A DNA stretch of 47,607 bases from Pseudomonadota bacterium (GTDB lineage Bacteria; Pseudomonadota; Alphaproteobacteria; Rhizobiales; Hyphomicrobiaceae): positions 1 to 47,607 of the forward strand of contig JAFAFW010000073.1 in NCBI GenBank assembly GCA_023423275.1. The letters run 5' to 3'. The position numbers were made by a program, and so were the translations under genes. Positions 34,627-42,430 of the stretch are shown here, in pieces (positions within the stretch are counted from its first letter, which is position 1; the number at the start of each line of letters is the position of its first letter). A model generated the notes under the pieces. The model did no database searches and was not told the DNA's origin. It was given only the letters and a program-made list of their open reading frames with translations.

Positions 34627-35967
34627 ATGTCAAAGTCGAACGCCGCAGTCAGCCGCCCAGAAGAGACCACGAGTTCGAAGCCGATCGCCGTTGCACCGGC
34701 CGTCATCCGGTCGACGAAGGATTTGTATGAGGTCGGCGAGATCCCGCCGCTCGGTCACGTCCCCAAACAGATGTACGCCTGGGCCATCCGCAAAGAGCGG
34801 CACGGCGAACCCGATACAGCCATGCAGATCGAAGTGGTGCCGACGTGGGAACTGGACAGTCACGACGTCCTGGTTCTCGTGATGGCTGCGGGCGTCAATT
34901 ACAACGGCGTCTGGGCTGCCCTCGGCAAGCCGATTTCGCCCCTCGACGGCCACAAGCATCCCTTCCATGTCGCCGGTTCCGATGCGTCCGGCATCGTGTG
35001 GGCGGTCGGCTCGAAGGTGAAGCGCTGGAAGGTCGGTGACGAGGTCGTCATTCACTGCAACCAGGATGACGGCGACGATGAGGAATGCAATGGCGGGGAT
35101 CCGATGTTTTCGCCGTCACAGCGGATCTGGGGCTACGAGACGCCGGACGGTTCGTTCGCACAGTTCTGCCGTGTTCAGGACCGCCAGCTCATGGAGCGGC
35201 CCCGGCATCTGACCTGGGAGGAAAGCGCCTGCTATACGCTGACGCTGGCCACCGCCTACCGCATGCTGTTCGGCCATCGCCCGCACATTCTGCGGCCGGG
35301 TCATAATGTGCTCGTTTGGGGCGCGTCCGGCGGGCTGGGCTCGATGGCGATCCAGCTTTGCGCCACGGCGGGCGCGAACGCCATCGGGATCGTATCGGAT
35401 GACGACAAGCGCGATTTCGTGATGTCGCTGGGCGCGAAGGGCGTCATCGATCGCCGCAAGTTCAGGTGCTGGGGCGAGCTGCCGAAAGTCGGGACGCCGG
35501 ACTACGACGCCTGGTTCAAGGAAGTGCGTAACTTCGGCAAGGCCATCTGGGACGTTACCGGCAAAGGCAATAACGTCGATTTCGTCTTCGAACATCCGGG
35601 CCAGTCGACATTCCCTGTCTCGGTGTTCGTGGTGAAACGCGGCGGCATGGTGGTCATCTGCGCCGGAACGACCGGCTATAATCTCACCATGGATGCCCGT
35701 TATCTGTGGATGCATCAAAAGCGCGTCCAAGGCTCACATTTTGCCAACCTCCTCCAGGCGATGCAGGCCAACAAGCTGGTTGTGGAACGGCGCATCGATC
35801 CTTGTATGTCGGAGGTGTTTTCCTGGCAGCAGATCCCCAAGGCCCATATGCGTATGCTTCGTAACGAGCATAAGCCGGGCAACATGGCCGTGCTCGTCAG
35901 TGCGCCCGCAACCGGCCTGCGGACGTTCGAGGACGGGCTCGAGGCCTCTGCGGCGCGCTTCGGCTGA
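34627..35967 (+). CDS. ccr: Crotonyl-CoA carboxylase/reductase
   Basis: A 446-residue zinc-free MDR-family enzyme that reduces crotonyl-CoA with NADPH and fixes CO2 to give ethylmalonyl-CoA, the key step of the ethylmalonyl-CoA pathway. The Ccr-specific features are the long N-terminus ending LGHVPKQMYAWAIRKERHGEP, the NYNGVWAALGKPISPLDGHKHPFHVAGSDASG stretch, the CNQDDGDDEECNGGDPMFSPSQRIWGYETPDGSFAQF insertion, and the cofactor motif VWGASGGLGSMAIQL. The HQKRVQGSHFANL segment near residue 365 is also typical. The ATG at 34627 follows GGAGCGAGG. Divergent from ecm, so both may be controlled from the region 34421-34626. Confidence 0.96.
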   Translation: MSKSNAAVSRPEETTSSKPIAVAPAVIRSTKDLYEVGEIPPLGHVPKQMYAWAIRKERHGEPDTAMQIEVVPTWELDSHDVLVLVMAAGVNYNGVWAALGKPISPLDGHKHPFHVAGSDASGIVWAVGSKVKRWKVGDEVVIHCNQDDGDDEECNGGDPMFSPSQRIWGYETPDGSFAQFCRVQDRQLMERPRHLTWEESACYTLTLATAYRMLFGHRPHILRPGHNVLVWGASGGLGSMAIQLCATAGANAIGIVSDDDKRDFVMSLGAKGVIDRRKFRCWGELPKVGTPDYDAWFKEVRNFGKAIWDVTGKGNNVDFVFEHPGQSTFPVSVFVVKRGGMVVICAGTTGYNLTMDARYLWMHQKRVQGSHFANLLQAMQANKLVVERRIDPCMSEVFSWQQIPKAHMRMLRNEHKPGNMAVLVSAPATGLRTFEDGLEASAARFG

Positions 35968-36085
35968 CGCGCCGAGATTGCACCGGAAGCAGAGTATTAA
36001 CCAAAAACGTGCGAGCTTGCCTGCGAGGAAACTTGCCAGGAACCTCTATGCTGTGACGTAATTCCATGTTGCAGGTGGGCGGCGA

Positions 36086-36613
36086 ATGGAGACCGCTGTG
36101 ACGAACAATGACGACGGAGCATTCCGCACGCGGGTCCGCGTGAAAGCCGGATCGCAAGATCTAGGAGCGCAAGCGCCCGGTGCAACAGCAGAGGCGTCTT
36201 CGGCTGCGAGCAAGGGCAATTCCAAATCGCTCATCGAGGCCCTCAAACACACCGAGCCGCCTGCCCCGCGCGCGACGAGCAACAGCCGCAAGTCCGGTTC
36301 AGCTTCCACACCCAAGCGCGCTTCGAAAAAAAAGGCGACGAACCGTAAGCCGCGAGAGACCCAAGCGGCCGGGAAAGCTTCCGCCCTACAGAGCGGCCCT
36401 GAGGCTCCGGCGCCGAAAGACGCTCCGCGCGATGTGATTGCGGCAGCGAAGCCGATGTCGGGACATTCCGTTTCCGCGCGCCTCAAACACCTCGAACGCC
36501 TCAAGGAGGCGACGGCAGGACTGGAACGCGTGACAAGCGGTCAGATCGAAGAAGCCATCGTCGAGATTATTCATCACGACGGCCACCGCACACAGACCGC
36601 GATAAAGGATTAG
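36086..36613 (+). CDS. Uncharacterised protein between ccr and mcd
   Basis: A 175-residue protein. The first two thirds (to about 120) are low in complexity and rich in Ala, Ser, Lys and Pro (KRASKKKATNRKPRE), likely disordered and basic. The C-terminal 50 residues look folded (MSGHSVSARLKHLERLKEATAGLERVTSGQIEEAIVEIIHHDGHRTQTAIKD). It has no signal or membrane segment. The ribosome site is weak (GCGGCGA before ATG 36086), and the ATG at 36086 or the GTG four codons later are both possible. It sits between ccr (118 bases away) and mcd (87 bases away) and may belong to one transcript with them. No function is assigned. Confidence 0.6.
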   Translation: METAVTNNDDGAFRTRVRVKAGSQDLGAQAPGATAEASSAASKGNSKSLIEALKHTEPPAPRATSNSRKSGSASTPKRASKKKATNRKPRETQAAGKASALQSGPEAPAPKDAPRDVIAAAKPMSGHSVSARLKHLERLKEATAGLERVTSGQIEEAIVEIIHHDGHRTQTAIKD

Positions 36614-36700
36614 CTTCCAAAGCTCCACGCGGGATTGCGGCATGCGCAGAACCCACTATCCTGCGGTGCAACAATTGCTTTCGCGCGGGGTCCACGCCCA

Positions 36701-38368
36701 ATGGCCGTACAGTCTGGTTCCATCGGTGTCACGAGCGCCGCGACATCGATCGATGAAGCCGACGCTGCCGTTTCCGCCGCCGATCATGTCCTGCAGATTG
36801 CGAAAGCTGCGGCGCGCCGTGAGATCGCAGCGGCAGGCGGCATCGACGCCGGCCAGCATATCGCCCACAGCCTCGCCTGGCTCGCAACCTATGTCGAAGC
36901 GCTGCGCCAGATCACGGGTTGGGCCAGACGTCTCGACGAGAACGGCACTTTGGGTGAGCTGGAGCAACTCCTCCTTTCCCTGAGTATCGGCGAATACTCC
37001 GCCCAGATTGCTGGCGGCATCCCAATGAGCCAGGGCGAGACTGCCCGCCTCAGCGATATGGGCGTGAGTGTGGATGACGTGCAGACCTATCGCGAGCGGA
37101 CATCGGATGTCGTTGCTCGCGGCACCAGCATCCGCACCAAGCAGCGTCTCGCGGAACTGATTTCCGACCTGGCCCCGGGCGACCTGACCGGACAGACCGG
37201 TCTCGACGAGACCCACGCCGCGATCCAGGAACAGATGCGCCGTTTCGCCGAGGCCGAAGTGCTGCCGCATGCGCATCAGTGGCACCTCGCCAACGCCTAT
37301 ATCCCGCTCGACGTGATCGGAAAGCTCGGAGAACTCGGCGTCTTCGGCATCACTCTGCCGGAGGACTTCGGCGGCCTTGGCCTCGGCAAGGAAGCCATGT
37401 GCGTCGTGTCCGAAGAATTGTCGCGCGGCTATATCGGAGTCGGCTCCCTGGGCACACGCTCAGAGATCGCCGGTGAACTCATTCTGGCGAACGGCACCGA
37501 CGCGCAGAAACAGAAATACCTGCCCCGGATCGCGAGTGGTGAGCTTCTGCCGACGGCAGTGTTCACCGAGCCGGATACCGGATCCGATCTCGCCTCCCTC
37601 AAGACGCGCGCTACTCGCGACGGAGATGTCTATAAGGTCACCGGCCAGAAGACCTGGATCACGCATCCGGTGCGCGCCGATCTGATGACCCTCCTGGTCC
37701 GCACCAATCCCGCGGAACCCGGCTACAAGGGGCTGTCGATGCTGCTCGCGGAAAAGCCGCGCGGGACGGATGACGATCCCTTTCCGGCGCCCGGCATGAC
37801 CGGTGGCGAAATCGAAGTCCTCGGCTATCGCGGCATGAAGGAATTCGACATCTCGTTCGATGGCTTCGAAGTCCCGGCCTCGCAGCTTCTCGGCGGCGTC
37901 GAAGGCCAGGGGTTCAAGCAGCTCATGGCAACCTTCGAAGCCGCACGCATCCAAACGGCGGCGCGGGCAATCGGCGTTGCTCAGTCAGCGCTCGACCTGG
38001 GACTGGCTTATGCCCGCGAACGCATTCAGTTCGGAAAGCCGATCTACAGTTTCCCGCGTGTCGCCAATAAGCTCGTTATGATGGCAGCGGAAGTCATGAT
38101 CGCACGCCAGCTCACCTATTTTGCAGCGCGGGAAAAGGATCAGGGACGCCGGTGCGATCTCGAAGCCGGAATGGCGAAGCTTCTCGGCGCGCGTGTTGCC
38201 TGGGCTGCGGCCGATAATGCGTTGCAGATCCACGGTGGAAATGGTTTTGCGACCGAATATCCCGTCTCGCGCGTTTTATGCGACGCCCGCATTCTCAATA
38301 TTTTCGAGGGCGCCGCGGAAATTCAGGCTCAGGTGATCGCGCGAAGGCTGCTCGAAGGCGCCAATTGA
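36701..38368 (+). CDS. mcd: (2S)-methylsuccinyl-CoA dehydrogenase
   Basis: A 555-residue FAD enzyme of the acyl-CoA dehydrogenase family that oxidises methylsuccinyl-CoA to mesaconyl-CoA in the ethylmalonyl-CoA pathway. It has the extra N-terminal helical domain (about 170 residues) that sets Mcd apart from ordinary acyl-CoA dehydrogenases of about 380 residues. The dehydrogenase core follows, with LPTAVFTEPDTGSDLASL, the flavin loop and AAARIQTAARAIGVAQSALDL-like stretch, and the C-terminal IHGGNGFATEYPVSRVLCDARI, where the Glu acts as base. The ATG at 36701 matches the family. It follows ccr with one small gene between and is closed by a terminator hairpin at 38409-38433. Confidence 0.93.
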   Translation: MAVQSGSIGVTSAATSIDEADAAVSAADHVLQIAKAAARREIAAAGGIDAGQHIAHSLAWLATYVEALRQITGWARRLDENGTLGELEQLLLSLSIGEYSAQIAGGIPMSQGETARLSDMGVSVDDVQTYRERTSDVVARGTSIRTKQRLAELISDLAPGDLTGQTGLDETHAAIQEQMRRFAEAEVLPHAHQWHLANAYIPLDVIGKLGELGVFGITLPEDFGGLGLGKEAMCVVSEELSRGYIGVGSLGTRSEIAGELILANGTDAQKQKYLPRIASGELLPTAVFTEPDTGSDLASLKTRATRDGDVYKVTGQKTWITHPVRADLMTLLVRTNPAEPGYKGLSMLLAEKPRGTDDDPFPAPGMTGGEIEVLGYRGMKEFDISFDGFEVPASQLLGGVEGQGFKQLMATFEAARIQTAARAIGVAQSALDLGLAYARERIQFGKPIYSFPRVANKLVMMAAEVMIARQLTYFAAREKDQGRRCDLEAGMAKLLGARVAWAAADNALQIHGGNGFATEYPVSRVLCDARILNIFEGAAEIQAQVIARRLLEGAN

Positions 38369-38750
38369 CGTATCGCTTTCGACCTATTTCGCGCCATGCC
38401 TAACGAAAGCCATCCGAAAGGGGTGGCATTTTTCAGCCGTAACGTCACAAAAGAACTCTTGATCCCTTTGATTGAGATTGACGGATAGCGCCTGAATAGC
38501 CGGCAAACCCGGTCCATTGCGTTCACAAAACACGACCACGTCGTAAATAGGCGGTTCTTGCTGAGTAAAACGCGGAACGGCGCTTTTGAGCATCTGGCAT
38601 GCATATTCCGCTATCAGCACATTTGTTGCATGGACCCCCACGCGGAACCTTCTGCTTGAGACGGTAAAAACTTCCGGACCGCGCAAAATGGCGGATCGAA
38701 TTCGCACAAAATCTGTTGTCGAACAGTCGCCTCAGACTCCGGAGGAACCC
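38369..38750. other. Intergenic region after mcd
   Basis: Apart from the terminator at 38409-38433, about 320 bases hold nothing convincing except the upstream region of the next gene. An in-frame ATG at 38688 is an alternative start for that gene. Confidence 0.5.
38409..38433 (+). terminator. Rho-independent terminator of the ccr/mcd unit
   Basis: GCCATCC/GGGTGGC forms a 7-bp stem with one G-T pair and a GAAAG loop, followed directly by ATTTTT. It lies 41 bases past the mcd stop. Confidence 0.75.
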
Positions 38751-39320
38751 GTGACCACGGCACAGAAAACAAACACGACGCCGATCGCACTCATCAGTTC
38801 CGCAAATCTGCAACCGGGCGCTCAAGTCCGTGAGCGTAATACGAACGACGTCGAGGACAACGTTCATGTCCGGTTCGCGACCAATATCGGTCGCGTTCTG
38901 CATGCGCGCTGTGTTCGAGAACTCGGCCGGCTTCTCACGCGCCATCCCAACCTTGTTGTTGCATGCACCGACAATCTGATCACGATCCCCTCTCCGGCCG
39001 CGCACGGCTTTACCATGTCGATCGTCACGGACCGTGGGCGCTGCACTGTCGTTTTCGGCGAATGGGAGGATGATTTTACTGCGGTAGAGGAAGCCGTCGG
39101 CCTGATCGAGGACGCGCTCCACGGAGACATCCGCTTGCGTGTCGATGTCGATGAACACGACACCCGATGGACTCTGGAACGCCGCTTGCCGGACGGGACC
39201 TGGATGGAGCAGCCTCGCGCAAGTTTGCCGGAAACACTGAAATTTCTCAGGGGCCGAAGGCGGACGACGACCTACCTGCATAATGATTTCAGGCGCATCG
39301 CCTGGAATGCGATCAGCTAA
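38751..39320 (+). CDS. Uncharacterised protein, 189 residues
   Basis: A soluble protein with a mixed alpha/beta core (VRFATNIGRVLHARCVRELGRLL, HGFTMSIVTDRGRCTVVFGEWEDDFTAVEEAVGLIEDALHG, RLRVDVDEHDTRWTLERRLPDGTWMEQPRA) and a basic C-terminus (RGRRRTTTYLHND). No catalytic motif or known domain was recognised. The GTG at 38751 is chosen because GGAGGA stands 4 bases upstream; an ATG at 38688 without a clear ribosome site would add 21 residues. It is separated from mcd by a terminator and stands alone. Confidence 0.65.
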   Translation: MTTAQKTNTTPIALISSANLQPGAQVRERNTNDVEDNVHVRFATNIGRVLHARCVRELGRLLTRHPNLVVACTDNLITIPSPAAHGFTMSIVTDRGRCTVVFGEWEDDFTAVEEAVGLIEDALHGDIRLRVDVDEHDTRWTLERRLPDGTWMEQPRASLPETLKFLRGRRRTTTYLHNDFRRIAWNAIS

Positions 39321-39477
39321 GCGCGGGCATCGCTGCACAAACGTCATAAGCTTTGAAAAAACATTTGGTTTGAATAACACGCAGGCGCGCTAAATTGCGC
39401 ATTGTCGAGCCCATCCTGGGTCCGGCCGCGGTGATTTCGGCAGTTCAACTTGCGCCGCGTCATCAAACGCTAAGGTG

Positions 39478-39496
39478 CCACGAAGTGTCTTCGTGG
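39478..39496 (+). promoter_or_regulatory. Leader hairpin before the short Cys-rich ORF
   Basis: CCACGAAG/CTTCGTGG forms a perfect 8-bp stem with a 3-base loop, 25 bases before the short ORF. It may be part of an RNA switch or may protect the transcript. Confidence 0.5.
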
Positions 39497-39521
39497 ACTC
39501 CGGCTTGTCAGGAGTTGGCCC

Positions 39522-39608
39522 ATGACACAACCGATCTCCAAACGTCTCCTTGGTGCAGCTGCCAGCATGCGTGCGCGACGCATGATGTGCCCGGCCTGTT
39601 GTTGTTGA
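39522..39608 (+). CDS. Short Cys-rich upstream ORF (28 residues), possible leader peptide
   Basis: The frame begins MTQPISKRLLGAAASMRARR and ends MCPACCC-stop, with four Cys codons among the last six, three of them in a row. AGGAG lies 7 bases before the ATG, so it is probably translated. Leader peptides with such Cys runs are known upstream of proteobacterial genes controlled by cysteine or metal supply, where slow reading of the Cys codons changes the folding of the RNA ahead. Here a hairpin next to the ribosome site of the next gene fits that idea. Function is inferred only. Confidence 0.5.
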   Translation: MTQPISKRLLGAAASMRARRMMCPACCC

Positions 39609-39661
39609 ACACCGGACACACGGCACCACTCACTGAAGCTCATCGAATGTCAGCTTTGAGA

Positions 39662-39678
39662 CGCTGCCGACGGCAGCG
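39662..39678 (+). promoter_or_regulatory. Hairpin abutting the ribosome site of the next gene
   Basis: CGCTGCC/GGCAGCG forms a 7-bp stem with a 3-base loop. Its last base is the first G of the GGAGGAGA ribosome site of the gene at 39690, so folding could affect initiation. Confidence 0.5.
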
Positions 39679-39689
39679 GAGGAGAATTC

Positions 39690-39917
39690 ATGTCTGAAGG
39701 ATATGCACTTGAGGATTCCCGCGGAGAAACCGTGGGTATCGTCGTCCGGCAGAAGGGTGATCGCGCCTTCCGCTTTCACGCCTCCACCGGGGCCTACGAC
39801 GCTTTGGATGGACATCTGTTTGCCACGCCGCTTGCCGCGCAACGCGCGGTCAGTGATTTCTCTACGCGCAGAGGCAAACACCGCCCGCAAACCCAATGGG
39901 CGGGGGCCGCATCGTGA
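39690..39917 (+). CDS. Small uncharacterised protein (75 residues)
   Basis: The protein starts MSEGYALEDSRGETVGIVVRQ and has a compact, beta-rich look (VGIVVRQKGDRAFRFHASTGAYDALDGHLFATPLAAQRAV) with no signal, membrane segment or Cys. The ribosome site GGAGGAGA is 4 bases before the ATG. Its stop overlaps the start of the next small gene (GTGA), so translation of the two is coupled. It sits downstream of the hairpin and Cys-rich leader and is likely controlled by them. No family was recognised. Confidence 0.75.
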   Translation: MSEGYALEDSRGETVGIVVRQKGDRAFRFHASTGAYDALDGHLFATPLAAQRAVSDFSTRRGKHRPQTQWAGAAS

Positions 39918-40075
39918 AAGAGATCGCAGCACTTTTTTCCTGGCTTTGTCTCCGCTACGCGGAAGCCATGACCCTCACCGCTGCTGGTGCGCCCAACGAG
40001 CCCGGCAGCCGCATACGCGAGGAGGAACTGCGCGCTCATCATGAAAGGCTGGCGCTCAGCGTGATCTTCTTCTAG
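39914..40075 (+). CDS. Small uncharacterised protein (53 residues), coupled to the gene upstream
   Basis: It starts at a GTG that overlaps the previous stop by four bases (GTGA). The protein begins MKEIAALFSWLCLRYAEAMTL, an amphipathic or hydrophobic helix, and continues with a charged helix (GSRIREEELRAHHERLALSVIFF). The tight overlap, the hydrophobic N-terminal helix and the strong terminator just beyond the stop (40117-40144) all support a real gene. It is too short to place in a family by eye. Confidence 0.6.
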   Translation: MKEIAALFSWLCLRYAEAMTLTAAGAPNEPGSRIREEELRAHHERLALSVIFF

Positions 40076-40116
40076 TCACGAGATATCAAGCGCGAACAAT
40101 CATCCTGCTGTCCGTC

Positions 40117-40150
40117 GGGACCGGGTTTTCACAAACCCGGTCCCATTTTG
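40117..40150 (+). terminator. Strong terminator of the small-gene unit
   Basis: A perfect 12-bp stem GGGACCGGGTTT/AAACCCGGTCCC with a 4-base TCAC loop is followed by ATTTTGT. It lies between the convergent small-gene unit and the CysB-like gene; the T-rich side is on the plus strand. Confidence 0.85.
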
Positions 40151-40155
40151 TAACT

Positions 40156-41085
40156 TCACTCGCCATTGACGCCCGTCAGCTTGCGGACCGTTGTCTCCGT
40201 CAATTCCGCCGAGCACAGCTCGATAAAGCGATACGCATATCGCCGGAGATAGCTTCCCTTGCGGACCGCAATCCATGTGGTGTTGGTCGCGAACAATTCC
40301 GGGCATTCGAGCAATTGCAGCGCGCTGTCGCGCTCCGGCTCGAATGCCATCGAAGCGATGATGCCGACACCAAGGCCGAGGCCGACGTACGTCTTCAGCA
40401 CGTCCGTATCCATCGCCGACATCACGACATCATGCGCAATGCCCGCCTCGGCGAAGGCGCGATCGATATTGGTGCGGCCTGCGAAGCCCTCGTGATACGT
40501 GATGATCGGCCATTCCCCGATCGCTTCGAGCGTCAAGGGCTGCACCGAAGCGAGCGGATGCCCGCACGGAACAACGACGCCGTGGTTCCACGAATAATAG
40601 GGAAACGCCGCCAGGTTGCTGGTTTTCGAAAGCGTTTCCGTGGCTATTCCGATCTCCGCTTCACCGGCCAGCAACATCGATGCAATTTCGGGCGGACTGC
40701 CTTGATGGAGCACGAGATGCACCTTGGGAAACGCCTTCATGAACGCCGTGATCACAGGTGCGAGGGAATATCTAGCCTGCGTGTGCGTGGTGGCGACCGT
40801 CAACTGTCCCTGATCACGGTCGGCGAACTGCTGGCCGAGATGCTTGATATTACCGACATCCAGGAGAATGCGATCGACGATCTCGGCCAGTTCCTTGCCC
40901 GGGTCCGTGAGGCCAAGAAGCCGCTTTCCCTTGCGCATGAACAGCTCGAAACCGAGCTCGTCCTCGAGATCCTTGATGTGCTTGCTGACGCCTGATTGCG
41001 ACGTGTAAAGCGCGCTCGCAACTTCCGTCAGATTGAAGTTGCGGCGCACCGTCTCGCGGATGATGCGGAGCTGCTGGAAATTCAT
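40156..41085 (-). CDS. CysB-like LysR-family regulator
   Basis: A 309-residue LysR regulator whose N-terminus (MNFQQLRIIRETVRRNFNLTEVASALYTSQSGVSKHIKDLEDELG) and effector domain (TVATTHTQARYSLAPVITAFMKAFPKVHLVLHQGSP, GVVVPCGHPLA) match the CysB/Cbl group, which controls sulfur assimilation and cysteine synthesis in response to acetylserine. The ATG at 41085 follows GAGAG. No sulfur genes adjoin it; the Cys-rich leader unit lies just downstream on the other strand, which is suggestive but unproven. The length is slightly short for the group but complete. Confidence 0.9.
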   Translation of the reverse strand: MNFQQLRIIRETVRRNFNLTEVASALYTSQSGVSKHIKDLEDELGFELFMRKGKRLLGLTDPGKELAEIVDRILLDVGNIKHLGQQFADRDQGQLTVATTHTQARYSLAPVITAFMKAFPKVHLVLHQGSPPEIASMLLAGEAEIGIATETLSKTSNLAAFPYYSWNHGVVVPCGHPLASVQPLTLEAIGEWPIITYHEGFAGRTNIDRAFAEAGIAHDVVMSAMDTDVLKTYVGLGLGVGIIASMAFEPERDSALQLLECPELFATNTTWIAVRKGSYLRRYAYRFIELCSAELTETTVRKLTGVNGE

Positions 41086-41362
41086 GATGCGCTCTCAATT
41101 TCGGGGGGCGATCGTGGATCAGCGACGGACTAACGGAAGGAAACAACAGCCTCGTCACTCGCACCGCTACGACCGCCCCATTTCAGCGCAAACACATACC
41201 AGAAAAAATATTCCGATCCATCTCGTTTTTAGACGTTTTTGTGAAATTACATTTCCGATCTTGAGCAAAACAGGACAATGCGTCTCAAGATGCGGCCCTG
41301 AAAAAATGGCGTCAGCGCATACTCCGGAATCCGCAGGTCGCGGGTAATGTGCAATCCGCGAT

Positions 41363-42178
41363 TCAGTCGCTCAGTCGCTCGGCCATGACGGAGATCGTCC
41401 GAGCGTAAACATCGGCCCTGTTCCAGGCTTTGATGACGTCGTAGTTGGCGCTGCCCGGTCCCCACGAGGCGCCCCGTTTCCAGCCGTGCGCCTGCAGATA
41501 ATGCGCCGTGGAGGCCAGCATGTCGGGAATACTGTGCACGAGATCGCGGTGCCCGTCGCCATCGTAGTCGACGGCATACTTGTCATACGACCCCGGCAGG
41601 AACTGGACCTGACCGATCTCACCGGCCCAGCCGCCGCGCATCTGATCCGGGCGCATATCATTCTTCTGAACGATCCGCAGAGCCGCCATCAGATGATCGG
41701 TAAAGAACTCCGACCGTCGGCAGTCGTAAGACAGCGTCGCAATAGACTGAATGATGGAGTACTTGCCGGCGCCGTCGCTGCCGAAATTGGTCTCCAACCC
41801 CCAGATCGAAACGAGGATCTCCTTGGGAACGCCGTAGCGCTTTTCAATGCTCGCGAAGAGGCCGGCATGACGCTTCATCTGCGTCCGAGCCCGCGACATG
41901 AGATACGAGCCGACGCGGCGCTTGTAAAACTCCTCGAAGCTCAGCTTGAACGACTTCTGCGAGCGATCCCTTCGGATCACGGCCGTATCGTATTTCACCC
42001 CGCTGAGCGCCCTGTCGATCGTCGCCTGGGAGATACCGCTCGCGCGCGCTCGCCCTTTGAAATTCTCCAGCCAGGCATCGAAACCGCGTCCGTCGTTGCC
42101 GCAGGATGCTGCGGAGACGGGCGACGAGGCGAGCAACAGACATGAACCCGCGATGGCGAGACAAGCTCGGAATTTCAT
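41363..42178 (-). CDS. Lytic murein transglycosylase, MltB type
   Basis: A 271-residue periplasmic enzyme that cuts the glycan strands of peptidoglycan to 1,6-anhydro ends (family GH103). The Sec signal (MKFRACLAIAGSCLLLASSPVSA) precedes the mature protein. The catalytic Glu is in VSIWGLETNFGSDGAGKYS (near residue 120), followed by the GGWAGEIGQVQFLPGSYDKYAVDYDGDGHRDL and DMLASTAHYLQAHGWKRG signatures. It lacks the peptidoglycan-binding domain some relatives have. The ATG at 42178 has GAGGGG upstream; the longer frame is not supported. Confidence 0.93.
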   Translation of the reverse strand: MKFRACLAIAGSCLLLASSPVSAASCGNDGRGFDAWLENFKGRARASGISQATIDRALSGVKYDTAVIRRDRSQKSFKLSFEEFYKRRVGSYLMSRARTQMKRHAGLFASIEKRYGVPKEILVSIWGLETNFGSDGAGKYSIIQSIATLSYDCRRSEFFTDHLMAALRIVQKNDMRPDQMRGGWAGEIGQVQFLPGSYDKYAVDYDGDGHRDLVHSIPDMLASTAHYLQAHGWKRGASWGPGSANYDVIKAWNRADVYARTISVMAERLSD

Positions 42179-42430
42179 GGAAAGCCCCTCGGTACGATTT
42201 ACGCCAGCATGCAGCGCCGAGCCGAAATGGCCCGTAGCCTGATGATATCGTTCAGCAATCAACCATGTGTCTCACACAGCGTTTAGCAACGCGATGAGCA
42301 AATGGCCACTGCTTCGATGGATCGGGGGACGACGCGTTAATACTGCGGCGATTATGCGGCCGAAATCGGCTCGGGTGTTTCGCGCACTCGAACCGCGCGG
42401 CCGGATTGTCGTATTGGTTAATTTGCGAAC

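Larger units (their letters stand above)
39321..39689 (+). other. Structured leader upstream of two small genes
   Basis: This 369-base region contains a first hairpin at 39478-39496, a short Cys-ended ORF with a ribosome site at 39522-39608 and a second hairpin at 39662-39678 next to the downstream ribosome site. Nothing else convincing was seen in its first 150 bases. Confidence 0.55.

Noticed and set aside
39395..39697. A 100-codon plus-strand frame across the leader region
   Set aside because: No ribosome site, low-likelihood composition, and it overlaps the short Cys-rich ORF and hairpins in another frame.
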